64,000 nt of DNA from Guptibacillus hwajinpoensis. Lineage in GTDB: Bacteria > Bacillota > Bacilli > Bacillales > Guptibacillaceae. Within the stretch, counting starts at the first letter, position 1. Every line of letters starts with the position of its first letter. Both the position numbers and the translations under genes were made by a program. Under the pieces are notes generated by a model. It did no database searches and was not told the DNA's origin. It saw only the letters and a program-made list of their open reading frames with translations. Shown in pieces: positions 8,128 to 16,952 of this stretch. Location: contig NZ_JAIVKU010000004.1 of NCBI RefSeq assembly GCF_020524165.1, positions 124,001 to 188,000 of the forward strand. The letters run 5' to 3'.

Positions 8128-9666
8128 CTAAAGACGGAAGTTTAATGTCACATCTTTGGAAAGTGCCTTTTCAAGATGTTTAATGTGCTTTTCGCATTTT
8201 TCTTGCTCAAAAAGAAAATCATCATTGCATGTAATGGTTAGTGTAAAGGAATGTTGTTTTTTGTTATCAACAGTAAAATGTTCAATGATATTTCGATTAG
8301 TGGTGTTTAAGAAATAGGAGAGTTTTAGAATAGCTCCAAGGAACTCAATTTGATCTAATTCGCCTTCTTTAAACCAAGATGTAAAGGGTGATGCAAATTG
8401 GGAAAATGTTGATTTGTTTTTAAAGGATGCGAGAAGTGCTAGAATAATTCGCTGTTTATGATTCATTCCATCAAGAGCAGTGTTAGATAAAATATAGAAG
8501 GTATGTTGGCTAACTGATTCACTCTCGATGTGGTCCCCAAGATAGTTTAATTGAGCAGCTTGGGAAAGAAGGTGGTCTATGGTCCTGCCATCAGTAAAGG
8601 TTAGGTAACCTTCATCAAGAAGCGTTTTTGAGAGCTTCAATGCGATGGTTTTGTTAACTTCTACTTTGTTGTGGTTTATGTTGTATTTTGCTTTTAAAAC
8701 TTCGATGTTGCGCTCTGTAATGTTCGGATATCGATCTTTCATTTTACTTGAAATGAGTTTTTCATACATAAACCCTTCACGCAATCCTTTTCTGCACATA
8801 AGAAATTCAGGAGCATTTACATATGAAGTAAAAGCTTCAATTGCTTGTACCGCTGGGATAATAATATCGGCTCGTTCTTTTGATAAACCATCTACTTTCT
8901 TACGTGTACTCAATGAAATGTCACTTAAGAATTCGATGATCGGTTCAATTTGTTCAGTAGGAAATTCATAGTGGTGAATTCCGGAGAGGGGATAATCGAA
9001 TTTCTTTTGATGGATTAAGGATAAATTACGTGCGCTTCCACCGATTCCAGCAACACGTAGTTTTCTATTTTTAATCCAAGGAATGGATTTAAACTGTTCT
9101 ATTACAAACTTTCTTAGTTTTGTTAATTCTTTTTTTGATGGTTTCTCATTAATAATAAATTCTTTTTGAAGTGTAAGTGCTCCAAATGGAAAACTGTGAA
9201 AATGGATCATTTCCCGATCTTCCATATAAGTAATTTCTGTGCTACCTCCCCCAATATCAATGGTATAACCATTTTCAAGGTTAGTTGATTGAACGACTGA
9301 AAGATAACCATAATAGGCCTCTTCTTTTTCACTTAATATTTTCATGTTAAAATCAGTTTCGCCTTCGATCATGCGACGTATTTCATTTTGATTTCTAGCC
9401 TGGCGAACTGCAGCAGTGGCAATAATAGGAACATCTTTCAATTGATAAGATCTCGTGATTGCTTGAAAATGCCGTAACGTTTTAAGAATAATATCCAGTC
9501 CATCTTTGTTAATGGTTAAGTCATCTTCGAGGTATGTACGTAAGCGTGCTGAGTATTTCAAATTTTGTTCTTCTTCTAATTCTCCGAAAGCATTTAACCT
9601 GTATATCATAAGTCGAATCGTATTTGAACCCATATCAATGACGGCATCGTAAGATTTTAGAGGCAA
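8128..9666 (-). CDS. ppx: Exopolyphosphatase / Ppx-GppA phosphatase
   Basis: Actin-fold phosphatase that releases phosphate from polyphosphate or from pppGpp. The phosphate-binding loops are DMGSNTIRLMIY (about 11-22) and IDIGGGSTEITY (about 137-148). A C-terminal HD-like helical domain (about 300-512) follows, giving the usual 510-residue long form. The start is TTG 9666 with AAAGGA about 8 bases upstream; no ATG fits better. TATAAT on the minus strand at 9707-9702 is a plausible -10. Placing the degrading enzyme first in an operon with ppk makes polyphosphate turnover the evident role. Ppx versus GppA activity cannot be told from sequence alone. Confidence 0.9.
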   Translation of the reverse strand: MPLKSYDAVIDMGSNTIRLMIYRLNAFGELEEEQNLKYSARLRTYLEDDLTINKDGLDIILKTLRHFQAITRSYQLKDVPIIATAAVRQARNQNEIRRMIEGETDFNMKILSEKEEAYYGYLSVVQSTNLENGYTIDIGGGSTEITYMEDREMIHFHSFPFGALTLQKEFIINEKPSKKELTKLRKFVIEQFKSIPWIKNRKLRVAGIGGSARNLSLIHQKKFDYPLSGIHHYEFPTEQIEPIIEFLSDISLSTRKKVDGLSKERADIIIPAVQAIEAFTSYVNAPEFLMCRKGLREGFMYEKLISSKMKDRYPNITERNIEVLKAKYNINHNKVEVNKTIALKLSKTLLDEGYLTFTDGRTIDHLLSQAAQLNYLGDHIESESVSQHTFYILSNTALDGMNHKQRIILALLASFKNKSTFSQFASPFTSWFKEGELDQIEFLGAILKLSYFLNTTNRNIIEHFTVDNKKQHSFTLTITCNDDFLFEQEKCEKHIKHLEKALSKDVTLNFRL

Positions 9667-9744
9667 GACGAAAATCCTTTCTGAAATTCAATTTTGTTTT
9701 TATTATACATGAAGATTGAAACACGAATAACATCATCAATGAAA

Positions 9745-9803
9745 TTTACAAATATGCTAAAAGTAATGTATACTACATAATGTAAATCGTAATGATTCTT
9801 ATA
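9745..9803 (+). promoter_or_regulatory. znuCB-zur promoter with Zur operator
   Basis: TTTACA (9745-9750), an 18-base spacer and TATACT (9769-9774) form a sigma-A-type promoter. A Zur-box-like sequence, TCGTAATGATTCTTA (9787-9801), lies just downstream of the expected start. Its left half matches the Bacillus consensus TCGTAAT exactly; the right half is degenerate. Repression under zinc sufficiency is inferred from the genes controlled. Confidence 0.7.
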
Positions 9804-9819
9804 GATGGTAGGTAATAAA

Positions 9820-10596
9820 ATGAGCACTTCTAATAATTTAATTGATCTTCAGAACATTTCTTTCCATTACGGAGATGGGTATGTCCTAGAAGACATTTCT
9901 TTTTCGATTCCAAAAGGGGCCTTTGTTGGGCTTGTTGGCCCAAATGGATCTGGAAAATCAACTTTAATTAAACTGATTTTTGGTTTGTTGAAACCACAAA
10001 AGGGTCATGTTCAAATCTTTGGAAAGAAAATAAATAAATTCCACGATTGGAGTAAGATTGGCTATGTATCACAAAAAGCCAATAGCTTCAATTCGGGTTT
10101 TCCTGCTTCTGTTTTTGAAGTGGTCTCAATGGGGTTAACGAGCAAATTGGGTTTATTTAAATTTATGAAGGCCCATCATCGAAAAGCGGTTATAGATGCT
10201 CTTCATTTAGTGGGAATGAGTGATTTTGCTTCTAGTAACATTGGGGAGCTCTCAGGTGGCCAGCAACAGCGGGTATTTATTGCAAGAGCTTTGGTCAGTC
10301 AGCCGGAGATTCTTATTCTTGACGAACCGACAGTAGGGGTTGATGCAAACTCTACAAGTGATTTTTATGAACTTCTCGGCAAGTTGAATAAGGAGAATGG
10401 GATTACGTTATTACTCGTGACGCACGATATCGGAACGATTACAGATAAAGTGACGCACGTTGCTTGTTTAAACAAAACGCTTCATTTTCATGGAGAGACA
10501 AATGAATTTGAACAGTTTAATGAACGTGAATTATCAGGATTTTATGGCCATCATGTTCACGTACTAAGTCACGATCATGATCATGGAGGCATATAG
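9820..10596 (+). CDS. znuC: Zinc ABC transporter ATP-binding protein
   Basis: ATPase subunit of a high-affinity zinc (or Mn/Zn) importer, 258 residues. Walker A GPNGSGKST (about 39), Q-loop, signature LSGGQQQR (about 143) and Walker B ILILDEP (about 163) are intact. The C-terminus is His-rich (HHVHVLSHDHDH), consistent with metal handling. ATG 9820 follows a GGTAGGT site; the frame is open to 9805. It is followed three bases later by the permease gene and then zur. No substrate-binding lipoprotein gene lies here, so znuA must be elsewhere. Confidence 0.92.
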   Translation: MSTSNNLIDLQNISFHYGDGYVLEDISFSIPKGAFVGLVGPNGSGKSTLIKLIFGLLKPQKGHVQIFGKKINKFHDWSKIGYVSQKANSFNSGFPASVFEVVSMGLTSKLGLFKFMKAHHRKAVIDALHLVGMSDFASSNIGELSGGQQQRVFIARALVSQPEILILDEPTVGVDANSTSDFYELLGKLNKENGITLLLVTHDIGTITDKVTHVACLNKTLHFHGETNEFEQFNERELSGFYGHHVHVLSHDHDHGGI

Positions 10597-10599
10597 AAA

Positions 10600-11439
10600 A
10601 TGATTCAAGCTTTATGGAAATTTGAGTTTTTACAGAACGCCTTTATGGCCGGAATTTTAATCGGAGTTATTGCGCCACTACTTGGCGTGTTTATTGTGGT
10701 GAGAAGGCAAGCGTTGATCGCTGATGCCTTATCACATATTACACTTGCTGGAATTGCTGCTAGTCTCCTTCTAGGTAAGTATTTTACCTTTTGGCAAGGC
10801 ATTAATCCTGTTTATATGGGGATGGGTTTTTCAGCGGCGGGTTCGTTATTTATTGAACAGCTTCGAAAAGTCTATAAACATTTTGAAGAGCTAGCTATTC
10901 CGATTACCCTTTCTGGAGGGATTGGTCTTGGAGTTGTTTTTTTATCATTAGCTGATGGGTTTAATTCGGATCTTTTTAATTATTTATTCGGAAGTGTGAT
11001 TGCGATTAGCCGTAGTGATTTAATAGCTGTTGCGATTATTACTGTTATTGTTGTCATGATTGTAACCCTTCTATATAAAGAATTGTTCTTCCTTTCCTTT
11101 GACGAAGAACAAGCAATCGTATCAGGGGTAAGGGCAAAATGGATTCATTTCATATTTATTTTACTTGTGGCTTTTGTGATCGCTGTTTCCATGCAAATTG
11201 TAGGCGTTCTATTAGTTTCTGCTTTAATGACCCTTCCAGTTGCTGCGAGTATTCGTATAGCACGAGGATTTAAGCAGACGATTGCGTATTCAATTATTTT
11301 TGGTGAGGTAGCTGTCCTTGGAGGCCTGGTTCTGGCCTATTATCTAGATATTGCGCCAGGTGGGACAATCGTTCTTTTATCAGCACTAATTTTACTATTT
11401 GTTCTTTTGTTCAAGCGTATGAAACAATGGAAATCTTAA
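10600..11439 (+). CDS. znuB: Zinc ABC transporter permease
   Basis: Integral membrane partner of ZnuC, 279 residues with eight or so hydrophobic segments of the ABC-3 family. Diagnostic segments are GVFIVVRRQALIADALSHIT (about 29-48) and GVLLVSALMTLPVAASIRIA near 205. It starts three bases after znuC and ends 17 bases before zur, so the three genes form one transcript. Substrate assignment to zinc rests on the neighbouring Zur gene and the Zur-box. Confidence 0.93.
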   Translation: MIQALWKFEFLQNAFMAGILIGVIAPLLGVFIVVRRQALIADALSHITLAGIAASLLLGKYFTFWQGINPVYMGMGFSAAGSLFIEQLRKVYKHFEELAIPITLSGGIGLGVVFLSLADGFNSDLFNYLFGSVIAISRSDLIAVAIITVIVVMIVTLLYKELFFLSFDEEQAIVSGVRAKWIHFIFILLVAFVIAVSMQIVGVLLVSALMTLPVAASIRIARGFKQTIAYSIIFGEVAVLGGLVLAYYLDIAPGGTIVLLSALILLFVLLFKRMKQWKS

Positions 11440-11456
11440 CATAATGAGGTGGAAGT

Positions 11457-11873
11457 ATGAATGTCTCTACAGCATTGCGTATTCTTAAAAAAGAAGGCTA
11501 CAAATATACCGAGAAGCGTGAAGATCTTGTTACGTTATTTGCGAAAGAGAAAAGGTATCTCTCAGCGAGGGATGTGCTAAATCACATGCAAAAAAATTAT
11601 CCAGGAATGAGCGTTGATACAATTTACCGGAATTTAACATTATTTGCCGATCTAGACATTTTAGAAGAGACGGAGTGGAATGGTGAAAAGCGTTATCGTC
11701 TCAGCTGTTCGACAAAAAGCCATCATCATCATCTCATATGCCTAGATTGCGGTAAAACACTTCACATTGAGACATGTCCTATGGAGGGTATTCCAGTTGG
11801 GGACACAGAATTTGAAGTAACTGGTCATAAATTCGAAGTGTATGGACGCTGTGGTGAATGTCAGGCGCAATAA
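11457..11873 (+). CDS. zur: Zinc uptake regulator, Fur family
   Basis: Zinc-responsive repressor of 138 residues. An N-terminal winged helix (about 1-80, with SVDTIYRNLTLFADLDILEE) is followed by a His-rich stretch SHHHHLICLDCGKT (about 88-101). The structural zinc site is formed by CLDC (about 95) and CGEC (about 132). The metal-sensing HHHH segment sits right before the first pair. AGGTGG precedes ATG 11457. Being last in the znuCB operon, it represses its own transcription through the operator at 9787-9801 (inferred). It corresponds to B. subtilis yqfV. Confidence 0.92.
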   Translation: MNVSTALRILKKEGYKYTEKREDLVTLFAKEKRYLSARDVLNHMQKNYPGMSVDTIYRNLTLFADLDILEETEWNGEKRYRLSCSTKSHHHHLICLDCGKTLHIETCPMEGIPVGDTEFEVTGHKFEVYGRCGECQAQ

Positions 11874-11903
11874 AAACGGTAGAGCTTAAGCTCTACCGTT
11901 TTT
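11872..11903. terminator. Bidirectional terminator between zur and the nucleotidase gene
   Basis: AAAAACGGTAGAGCTT and its exact inverted complement abut with almost no loop. The stop codons of both converging genes overlap the element. Confidence 0.9.
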
Positions 11904-12464
11904 ATTATAGTGTTGAAGCCAATAGCGAGCTTGAGACCACGTCTCTAACCGTGAAACATTAGCAGGCACATTTCCCTGGTTGTACGGTGTATTGAAAAGA
12001 ATAACAGGTATCTGACACTCTTCTGCGATGGCACATGCATTGTCATGTTTGTCTTCAAAAAATACATCCACATGATTTTTTTTAATTGAATCAATTTTAT
12101 CGTGTTTTCCAATCAGCTCGATGTGATGGTATGGAATGGAATTTGCATTAAACCAATTTGTCGTAGTTTCAAGAAGGTGATTTCCCCGTGCACTAATGTA
12201 AAAAAGGTCGTAGTTTTCTTCCCATGCTTCTAAAGTTGGGTGAGCTTCGTCCGCAATCATCGCGTTGGCGTATATGTTTTGTTCGTTGGCTTTTAACCAT
12301 TTGAAAAATTCATCCTTATGGATGCCGAGAATATTCGCAAGGTTATATTCTGTCAGATCATCTAAAGACAATTGCTTATTAAAAGATGAATTTAAATACG
12401 GTAGGAACGTTTTAGGACTTGTGACTGTACCATCAATATCAAGTCCGAGTCTTTTAATTGTCAT
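11886..12464 (-). CDS. yqfW: 5'(3')-deoxyribonucleotidase-like HAD protein (YqfW-like)
   Basis: HAD-superfamily hydrolase of the NT5C type, 192 residues, probably dephosphorylating nucleoside monophosphates. The nucleophile motif is LDIDGTVTSP (about 7-16), motif II is ISARG (about 101), and motif III-IV is the FFEDKHDN segment (about 145). ATG 12464 has AAAGGGG 7 bases upstream, while the frame continues open to 12602 without a better site. It faces zur across a shared terminator and is divergent from yqfX. The family is clear; the true substrate is not known. Confidence 0.85.
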   Translation of the reverse strand: MTIKRLGLDIDGTVTSPKTFLPYLNSSFNKQLSLDDLTEYNLANILGIHKDEFFKWLKANEQNIYANAMIADEAHPTLEAWEENYDLFYISARGNHLLETTTNWFNANSIPYHHIELIGKHDKIDSIKKNHVDVFFEDKHDNACAIAEECQIPVILFNTPYNQGNVPANVSRLETWSQARYWLQHYNKNGRA

Positions 12465-12621
12465 GATAAAACCCCTTTTTGAAATCTCTTTTATTATCAT
12501 AACATAGAAATAATGGACTAACTGCAGATTTGGAAGGATCTTACTGAAATCTTGAACATAATCTCTCCTTTTCTTACGAATACTAAGCATGCTCCACAAC
12601 AAGGCAAAGTGAGGGATGTAT

Positions 12622-13023
12622 ATGACAGAAGACAGACATGATGAGGATCTGGACCTAATTGAGGAGCGAGAAGTTCACGCTGATGTGGATTACTCTGAAG
12701 AAGCAGCAGCGGAAGTAGCTCCCGGTGTGATGGACCGCCCTTATTTGCAGTCGCCTGAAAATGAACGTCCAACTTCTGAAGAGCATCATGAACACTTTGA
12801 AGCTAAAAGGCAAGAACAGGAGAAAACGGGAGTAGGTATTGGTGTAGCCGCGCTTGCTTTATCCGTTATTTCACTGTTTATCCTTCCCGTCATTCTTGGA
12901 GCAGCGGGAATTGTCGTCGGATTTGTTGCTAGGAGAAAGGGACTGACAACGCTAGGATCATGGGCAATAGGTGTCGGTGCCGCTTCAATGATTATCAGCT
13001 TATTCTTCGCACCGTTCTTTTAG
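12622..13023 (+). CDS. yqfX: DUF4190-type small membrane protein (YqfX-like)
   Basis: 133 residues of unknown function. Residues 1-70 are acidic and polar (EDLDLIEEREVHADVDYSEE). Residues 75-133 hold two hydrophobic segments, GVAALALSVISLFILPVILG and a C-terminal one ending ISLFFAPFF, joined by a GFVARRKGL turn; this is a DUF4190-like hairpin in the membrane. A GTGAGGG site is 6 bases before ATG 12622; ATG 12616 is an alternative. Order and size match B. subtilis yqfX. Confidence 0.8.
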   Translation: MTEDRHDEDLDLIEEREVHADVDYSEEAAAEVAPGVMDRPYLQSPENERPTSEEHHEHFEAKRQEQEKTGVGIGVAALALSVISLFILPVILGAAGIVVGFVARRKGLTTLGSWAIGVGAASMIISLFFAPFF

Positions 13024-13038
13024 TTGAAAACCTTTATA

Positions 13039-13072
13039 GAAAAGCCAGGCACTCATGAGTGCCTGGCTTTTC
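13039..13072. terminator. Bidirectional terminator between yqfX and ispG
   Basis: GAAAAGCCAGGCACT and AGTGCCTGGCTTTTC form a perfect 15-bp stem around CATG, flanked by A and T runs. Confidence 0.88.
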
Positions 13073-13093
13073 CTGTCTATAGTAGAAGACTTT

Positions 13094-14212
13094 TTAAGAT
13101 TTAGCTTCCGCTTTTTCTTTTTCTTCTTCCATTTTCTTATAGTGTTCTTCAGCTATTTTGTCAACTTCCTTTTTCAGTTCCTCTACCATTGTTTCTTCAG
13201 GAACCTTACGGATGATTTCTCCATGGCGGAATAGAAGACCTTCACCGCGTGCACCGGCAATACCAATGTCTGCCTCACGTGCTTCACCTGGACCGTTTAC
13301 GGCGCAGCCAAGCACAGCTACTTTAATCGGTGCTTTAATTGTTGAAATATACTCTTCAACTTCATTTGCGATCGAAATCAAGTCAATTTCAATACGCCCG
13401 CATGTTGGACATGAGATTAATGTTGCGGCGTTCGCAGCGAGACCAAATGATTTAAGAAGTTCTCTAGCGACTTTTACTTCTTCAACCGGGTCAGCGCTTA
13501 GTGAAATACGTGCTGTATTGCCAATCCCTTTTGAAAGGATAACACCGAGTCCAGCGGCGCTTTTAACTGTACCTGCAAAGAGGGTTCCTGATTCTGTAAT
13601 CCCAAGGTGCAGGGGATAATCAAATGAGCGAGCTGCAAGCTCATAAGCCTCTGTGGCAAGTTGTACATCAGAGGCCTTCATGGAGACAATGATATCGTAG
13701 AAATCAAGGTCTTCAAGAATCTTAATATGGTGAAGGGCACTTTCAAGCATACCCTCAGCAGTTGGGTAGCCATATTTCTCAAGAATTTTACGCTCAAGTG
13801 AACCTGCGTTTACCCCGATACGGATCGGAATCCCTTTTTCTTTAGCTGCTTTTACAACTGCTTCCACTTTTTCACGCCGTCCAATGTTACCAGGATTAAT
13901 TCGAATCTTGTCAGCTCCACCCTCAATGGCTTTAAGAGCTAACTTGTAGTTGAAATGAATGTCAACGACAAGAGGGATATTAATTCTTTTTTTGATTTCT
14001 GGAATCGCATCTGCAGCTCGGTCATCAGGACAAGCAACGCGTACGATCTGACAACCCGCTTCTTCTAAACGATTAATTTCAGCAACAGTTGCTTCCACAT
14101 CGTGTGTTTTAGTGGTTGTCATACTTTGAATAATCACTTCATTGTTACCGCCTATTGTTAAAGGACCTACTTTAACAGGTCTTGTTTTACTACGGTGGGT
14201 AATTTCATTCAT
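13094..14212 (-). CDS. ispG: (E)-4-hydroxy-3-methylbut-2-enyl-diphosphate synthase
   Basis: Penultimate MEP-pathway enzyme, converting MEcPP to HMBPP with a [4Fe-4S] cluster. At 372 residues it is the short bacterial form: a TIM barrel and a cluster domain with SCPTCGR (about 269) and GCAVNGPGE (about 302). The tail (about 350-372) is a charged Lys/Glu helix. ATG 14212 follows AAGGAG ten bases upstream. Its product feeds IspH, encoded at the left edge of the window on the same strand. It corresponds to B. subtilis yqfY. Confidence 0.95.
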   Translation of the reverse strand: MNEITHRSKTRPVKVGPLTIGGNNEVIIQSMTTTKTHDVEATVAEINRLEEAGCQIVRVACPDDRAADAIPEIKKRINIPLVVDIHFNYKLALKAIEGGADKIRINPGNIGRREKVEAVVKAAKEKGIPIRIGVNAGSLERKILEKYGYPTAEGMLESALHHIKILEDLDFYDIIVSMKASDVQLATEAYELAARSFDYPLHLGITESGTLFAGTVKSAAGLGVILSKGIGNTARISLSADPVEEVKVARELLKSFGLAANAATLISCPTCGRIEIDLISIANEVEEYISTIKAPIKVAVLGCAVNGPGEAREADIGIAGARGEGLLFRHGEIIRKVPEETMVEELKKEVDKIAEEHYKKMEEEKEKAEAKS

Positions 14213-14352
14213 GCGAAAATCGCTCCTTTTACATGTAGGATTGCTTACCTCATGATTTAGATCGCTTTTATATGTTCCCTTAGTAGGGAATAAGACTCAT
14301 CTGTAATACTATCCCATTGTAGCAACTTTAGAGAGCTATTGACAAGAAATAA

Positions 14353-14682
14353 TCACTGAGCTGATGTATTGGAATAAGTTGGTATTTTATATTCTTTTCC
14401 TATTTGAATTTGTGTAGGGTGAATTTGATTCAATGTTTCAAAATCATGCACAATTGTTTCAATCGACACAGGTACGGAGCCGTTTGCTTCTTCTACAAGA
14501 GAAAGAACAGTATCACCGGCGTTGACCGGATAGACGACATAGGGAGCAGAACCTTGTTGGGGAGCAGAGACTTCTACAGCTTCAGACTCCACGCTTGGTT
14601 GGGGGAGTGTACCAGTAGTTAAATCATAATAAGTAGTATGAAGAATAAGGAGAAAAAGGATTCCCATTAGCAACTTTTTCAT
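14353..14682 (-). CDS. yqfZ: LysM-domain exported protein (YqfZ-like)
   Basis: 109 residues. An N-terminal signal or anchor (KKLLMGILFLLILHTTYY, about 2-19) precedes a short linker and a LysM-like domain (about 50-104, with YPVNAGDTVLSLVEEAN and PTQIQIGKEYKIP), implying peptidoglycan binding outside the membrane. The start is ATG 14682 with AGGGGTGGTG upstream; GTG codons at 14694 are alternatives. It lies just upstream of ispG on the same strand, as yqfZ does in B. subtilis. The LysM match is by eye and moderately weak. Confidence 0.75.
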   Translation of the reverse strand: MKKLLMGILFLLILHTTYYDLTTGTLPQPSVESEAVEVSAPQQGSAPYVVYPVNAGDTVLSLVEEANGSVPVSIETIVHDFETLNQIHPTQIQIGKEYKIPTYSNTSAQ

Positions 14683-14863
14683 TGCTTTCACCACCCCTTC
14701 AGCTTCTTTTTCTTTCTATAAAGATATGCTTGTCCTTCCATGATATGACAGGTTTCTTAATGAATGTTCTTTTCTTTCGAACAAGTGTCGAGTAGAATAC
14801 AAGGAGATGAGCAGTTTGAAATTTCTCATCAAGCAAGCCTTACGTTAAAAAGGAGATCAAAAC

Positions 14864-15739
14864 ATGTTTAAAAAAGTAATGCCATTTTTTCTGTCGATGT
14901 TGTTGATCATGTCCATTGTGCCAATTGTGACGTTCGCTGATGCTAGCGTTGGTGATATCATTGTGACTCTGGGTGAAGATTTGTCAGAAGGTCAAAAGCA
15001 AACATTATTAGAAGAAATGAATGCGCCAGAAGATGTTATGACAGTAACGGTATCAAACGAAGAAGAGCACAAATACCTTGGTAATTATATTAGTAAAGCC
15101 TTAATTGGAACACGCGCCTTATCTTCCTCGTCAATTACGATTGGTGAAAAAGATGCTGGATTAAGCGTTGAAACGAAAAATATTAATTGGGTTACAGATG
15201 AGATGTATGCCAATGCTTTAATTACTGCAGGAGTAAAAGATGCTGATATTTATGTAACAGCCCCAACGGAAGTGTCTGGTACGGCAGCGTTAACGGGTTT
15301 AATCAAAGCGTACGAGTTAAGCTCAGATGAAGTCATTCCTGAGGAGCAAAAGCAGGTTGCAAATGAAGAATTGGTAACAACTGCGAAATTAAGCGACAGT
15401 ATTGGTGCTGATAAAGCAACAGAGTTAATGACGAAAATAAAAGATGACATTGCTTCAAACCCACCTGCAACTGAAGATGATTTAAGAAAAAGGATTAAAC
15501 AAATAGCGAGTGATTCAGGAATTGAACTAACTCAGGAAGAGCTTGACGGCCTGGTGGCACTTTTTAATCGTATGAAGAACCTGGATATTGATTGGGATCA
15601 AATGAAAAGTCAGCTAGAGAATGCCCGAGAGAATCTTGATGAATTCCTAAACAAAGATGAAACACAATCTTTTATTCAAAAAATAATTGATTTCTTTATT
15701 GCGCTTATAGATGGAATAAAAGGGGTATTTCAATCGTAA
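14864..15739 (+). CDS. DUF1002 exported protein (YpuA-like)
   Basis: 291 residues with a clear signal peptide (KKVMPFFLSMLLIMSIVPIV, cleavage probably after TFA near 25). The mature part has the DUF1002 pattern: an N-terminal GDIIVTLGEDLSEGQKQTLL segment, then IYVTAPTEVSGTAALTGLIK (about 127-146), and a Gln/Glu-rich helical C-terminus to FFIALIDGIKGVFQS. Family function is unknown; B. subtilis YpuA is a homologue by recollection. AAAGGAG lies 8 bases before ATG 14864. Its neighbours are yqfZ (divergent) and an NfeD gene 70 bases downstream. Confidence 0.8.
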   Translation: MFKKVMPFFLSMLLIMSIVPIVTFADASVGDIIVTLGEDLSEGQKQTLLEEMNAPEDVMTVTVSNEEEHKYLGNYISKALIGTRALSSSSITIGEKDAGLSVETKNINWVTDEMYANALITAGVKDADIYVTAPTEVSGTAALTGLIKAYELSSDEVIPEEQKQVANEELVTTAKLSDSIGADKATELMTKIKDDIASNPPATEDDLRKRIKQIASDSGIELTQEELDGLVALFNRMKNLDIDWDQMKSQLENARENLDEFLNKDETQSFIQKIIDFFIALIDGIKGVFQS

Positions 15740-15809
15740 AGTGACAATGGACTGAAACTTTCTTCCTATTTAAACGTATAAGAAGAGGAAGGAAAAGGAG
15801 GGAGCGAGG

Positions 15810-16466
15810 ATGGAGATCCTATCTTTGCCTGCAGTTGGTTTTCTTGTCGTCTTACTTAGTGTGCTTTTCTTATTTGGAGAGTTGCTTGTTAAAGTAAAAG
15901 GATTTTTTGGATTGATTGGAATCTTGTTGCTGACTTTCTATTTTAGTTTTCATTTAACATCCCTATCTTCTATGTTTTGGATGGGACTTGTGTTCGCGGT
16001 TGGAATTGGATTGGTTATCTTGGATGGGAAATTATTGAATGACGGAACGTTTGGGTTGATTGGTTTAGCGATGATGGTAACGGCTGTAGCGATACCTTCT
16101 CCTACTTTTTTGTATGGACTACTTGTATCCAGTGGATTTTTAATTGGTACTGCAGCTTCGTTCCTATTTTTAAAGGTATTCCCTGCCAGGTCCATGTGGA
16201 CGAAGATGACATTAAAGGATCGTTTAAGCAGCGAAATGGGATACAATTCAATGAATGCAGAGTATAAAGGTTTAGTTGGAGGAACAGCCGTTGCGCTAAC
16301 ACCATTTCGACCGAGTGGAACAATTGAAATGAATGAAAAAAAGTATAGTGCCATTTCAGCAGGAAGTTGGATCGATAAAGATACGGTAGTTGTCGTAACA
16401 TCAGTAGATGGAACGCGAATTGTCGTAGAAGAAAAGAAAGAAGAAAGCAGACGTCATCCAATTTGA
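15810..16466 (+). CDS. NfeD-like membrane protein
   Basis: 218 residues. Four hydrophobic segments (about 5-120, LPAVGFLVVLLSVLFLFGEL onward) precede a C-terminal soluble OB-fold of the NfeD type (about 145-212: GLVGGTAVALTPFRPSG, then SAGSWIDKDTVVVVTSVDG). Such proteins usually work with flotillin or a membrane serine protease in membrane organisation, but no such partner is adjacent. An AAGGAGGGAGCGAGG run is the ribosome site before ATG 15810. The family is confident; the role is not. Confidence 0.85.
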   Translation: MEILSLPAVGFLVVLLSVLFLFGELLVKVKGFFGLIGILLLTFYFSFHLTSLSSMFWMGLVFAVGIGLVILDGKLLNDGTFGLIGLAMMVTAVAIPSPTFLYGLLVSSGFLIGTAASFLFLKVFPARSMWTKMTLKDRLSSEMGYNSMNAEYKGLVGGTAVALTPFRPSGTIEMNEKKYSAISAGSWIDKDTVVVVTSVDGTRIVVEEKKEESRRHPI

Positions 16467-16475
16467 AAAATGAGC

Positions 16476-16503
16476 CTCGAGTCATAGATTCGGGGTTTTT
16501 TTC
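16476..16503 (+). terminator. Terminator of the NfeD gene
   Basis: CCTCGA (16476-16481) pairs with TCGGGG (16491-16496), followed by seven T residues. Confidence 0.7.
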
Positions 16504-16545
16504 ATACATTAATCTAATCCGTTTATCCCGATCTATAAACTAGGG

Positions 16546-16574
16546 TTGACAGATTGTTTGATAATAGTTAAGAT
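16546..16574 (+). promoter_or_regulatory. Promoter of the SAM-riboswitch cys operon
   Basis: TTGACA (16546-16551) and TAAGAT (16569-16574) are separated by 17 bases, immediately upstream of the S-box leader. Confidence 0.75.
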
Positions 16575-16583
16575 TTAGAAAAT

Positions 16584-16737
16584 AACTTATCAAGAGAGAC
16601 CGAGGGACTGGCCCTATGACGTCCAGCAACCTGCCTGCGAGGCAAGGTGCTACTTCCAGCAAAATGGAGTCCATTTTGGAAGATAAGCTGAATCAAGGTA
16701 ACTTGGTCTGTCTTTCCAATTTGGGAAGGCTTTTTTA
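16584..16737 (+). ncRNA. SAM-I (S-box) riboswitch with terminator, cys operon leader
   Basis: All S-box landmarks are present. P1 is CTTATC (16586-16591) with GATAAG (16682-16687). The conserved AGAGA, GAGGGACTGGCCC and CAGCAACCTGC follow, then AAGGTGCTA and the CCAGCAAAA loop. The expression platform ends in CTTTCC/GGAAGG (16712-16717 and 16724-16729) plus six T residues. When SAM is bound, the leader should terminate and shut off sulfate assimilation genes downstream. Confidence 0.95.
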
Positions 16738-16785
16738 GTTGTTTAGCCTCTCCTATAGATTATGAAGAGTAAGGGAGGTTGCAAG

Positions 16786-16929
16786 ATGGGGAGCAAGGAG
16801 CAGAACTTTTCAGACGTTGCAGCGCGTATTGAGCGAATGCTAAGCACGTTAAAGTATGGATCGATCACACTTGTTATTCAAGATGGAAAGGTGATCCAGC
16901 TTGAAAGAAATGAGAAAGAGCGACTTTAA
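16786..16929 (+). CDS. yezD: Small YezD-family protein (DUF2292)
   Basis: 47 residues, starting MGSKEQNFSDVAARIERML. A short amphipathic helix leads into a beta hairpin LKYGSITLVIQDGKVIQLER, the pattern of the DUF2292 (YezD) family, which is often found just behind S-box leaders. GGGAGG precedes ATG 16786 by 8 bases. Function is unknown; location between the riboswitch and cysH suggests a role in sulfur metabolism. A long hairpin follows it and may reduce readthrough to cysH. Confidence 0.8.
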   Translation: MGSKEQNFSDVAARIERMLSTLKYGSITLVIQDGKVIQLERNEKERL

Positions 16930-16952
16930 TTGTAGCGCTGACTAGAGACACT

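Noticed and set aside
12518..12772. Minus-strand ORF overlapping the start of yqfX
   Set aside because: It lies antisense to yqfX and its upstream region, has no ribosome site or family match, and yqfX is clearly coding.
16102..16509. 135-codon minus-strand ORF over the NfeD gene
   Set aside because: It is antisense to a confident gene, runs through the terminator, and has a random-looking composition.
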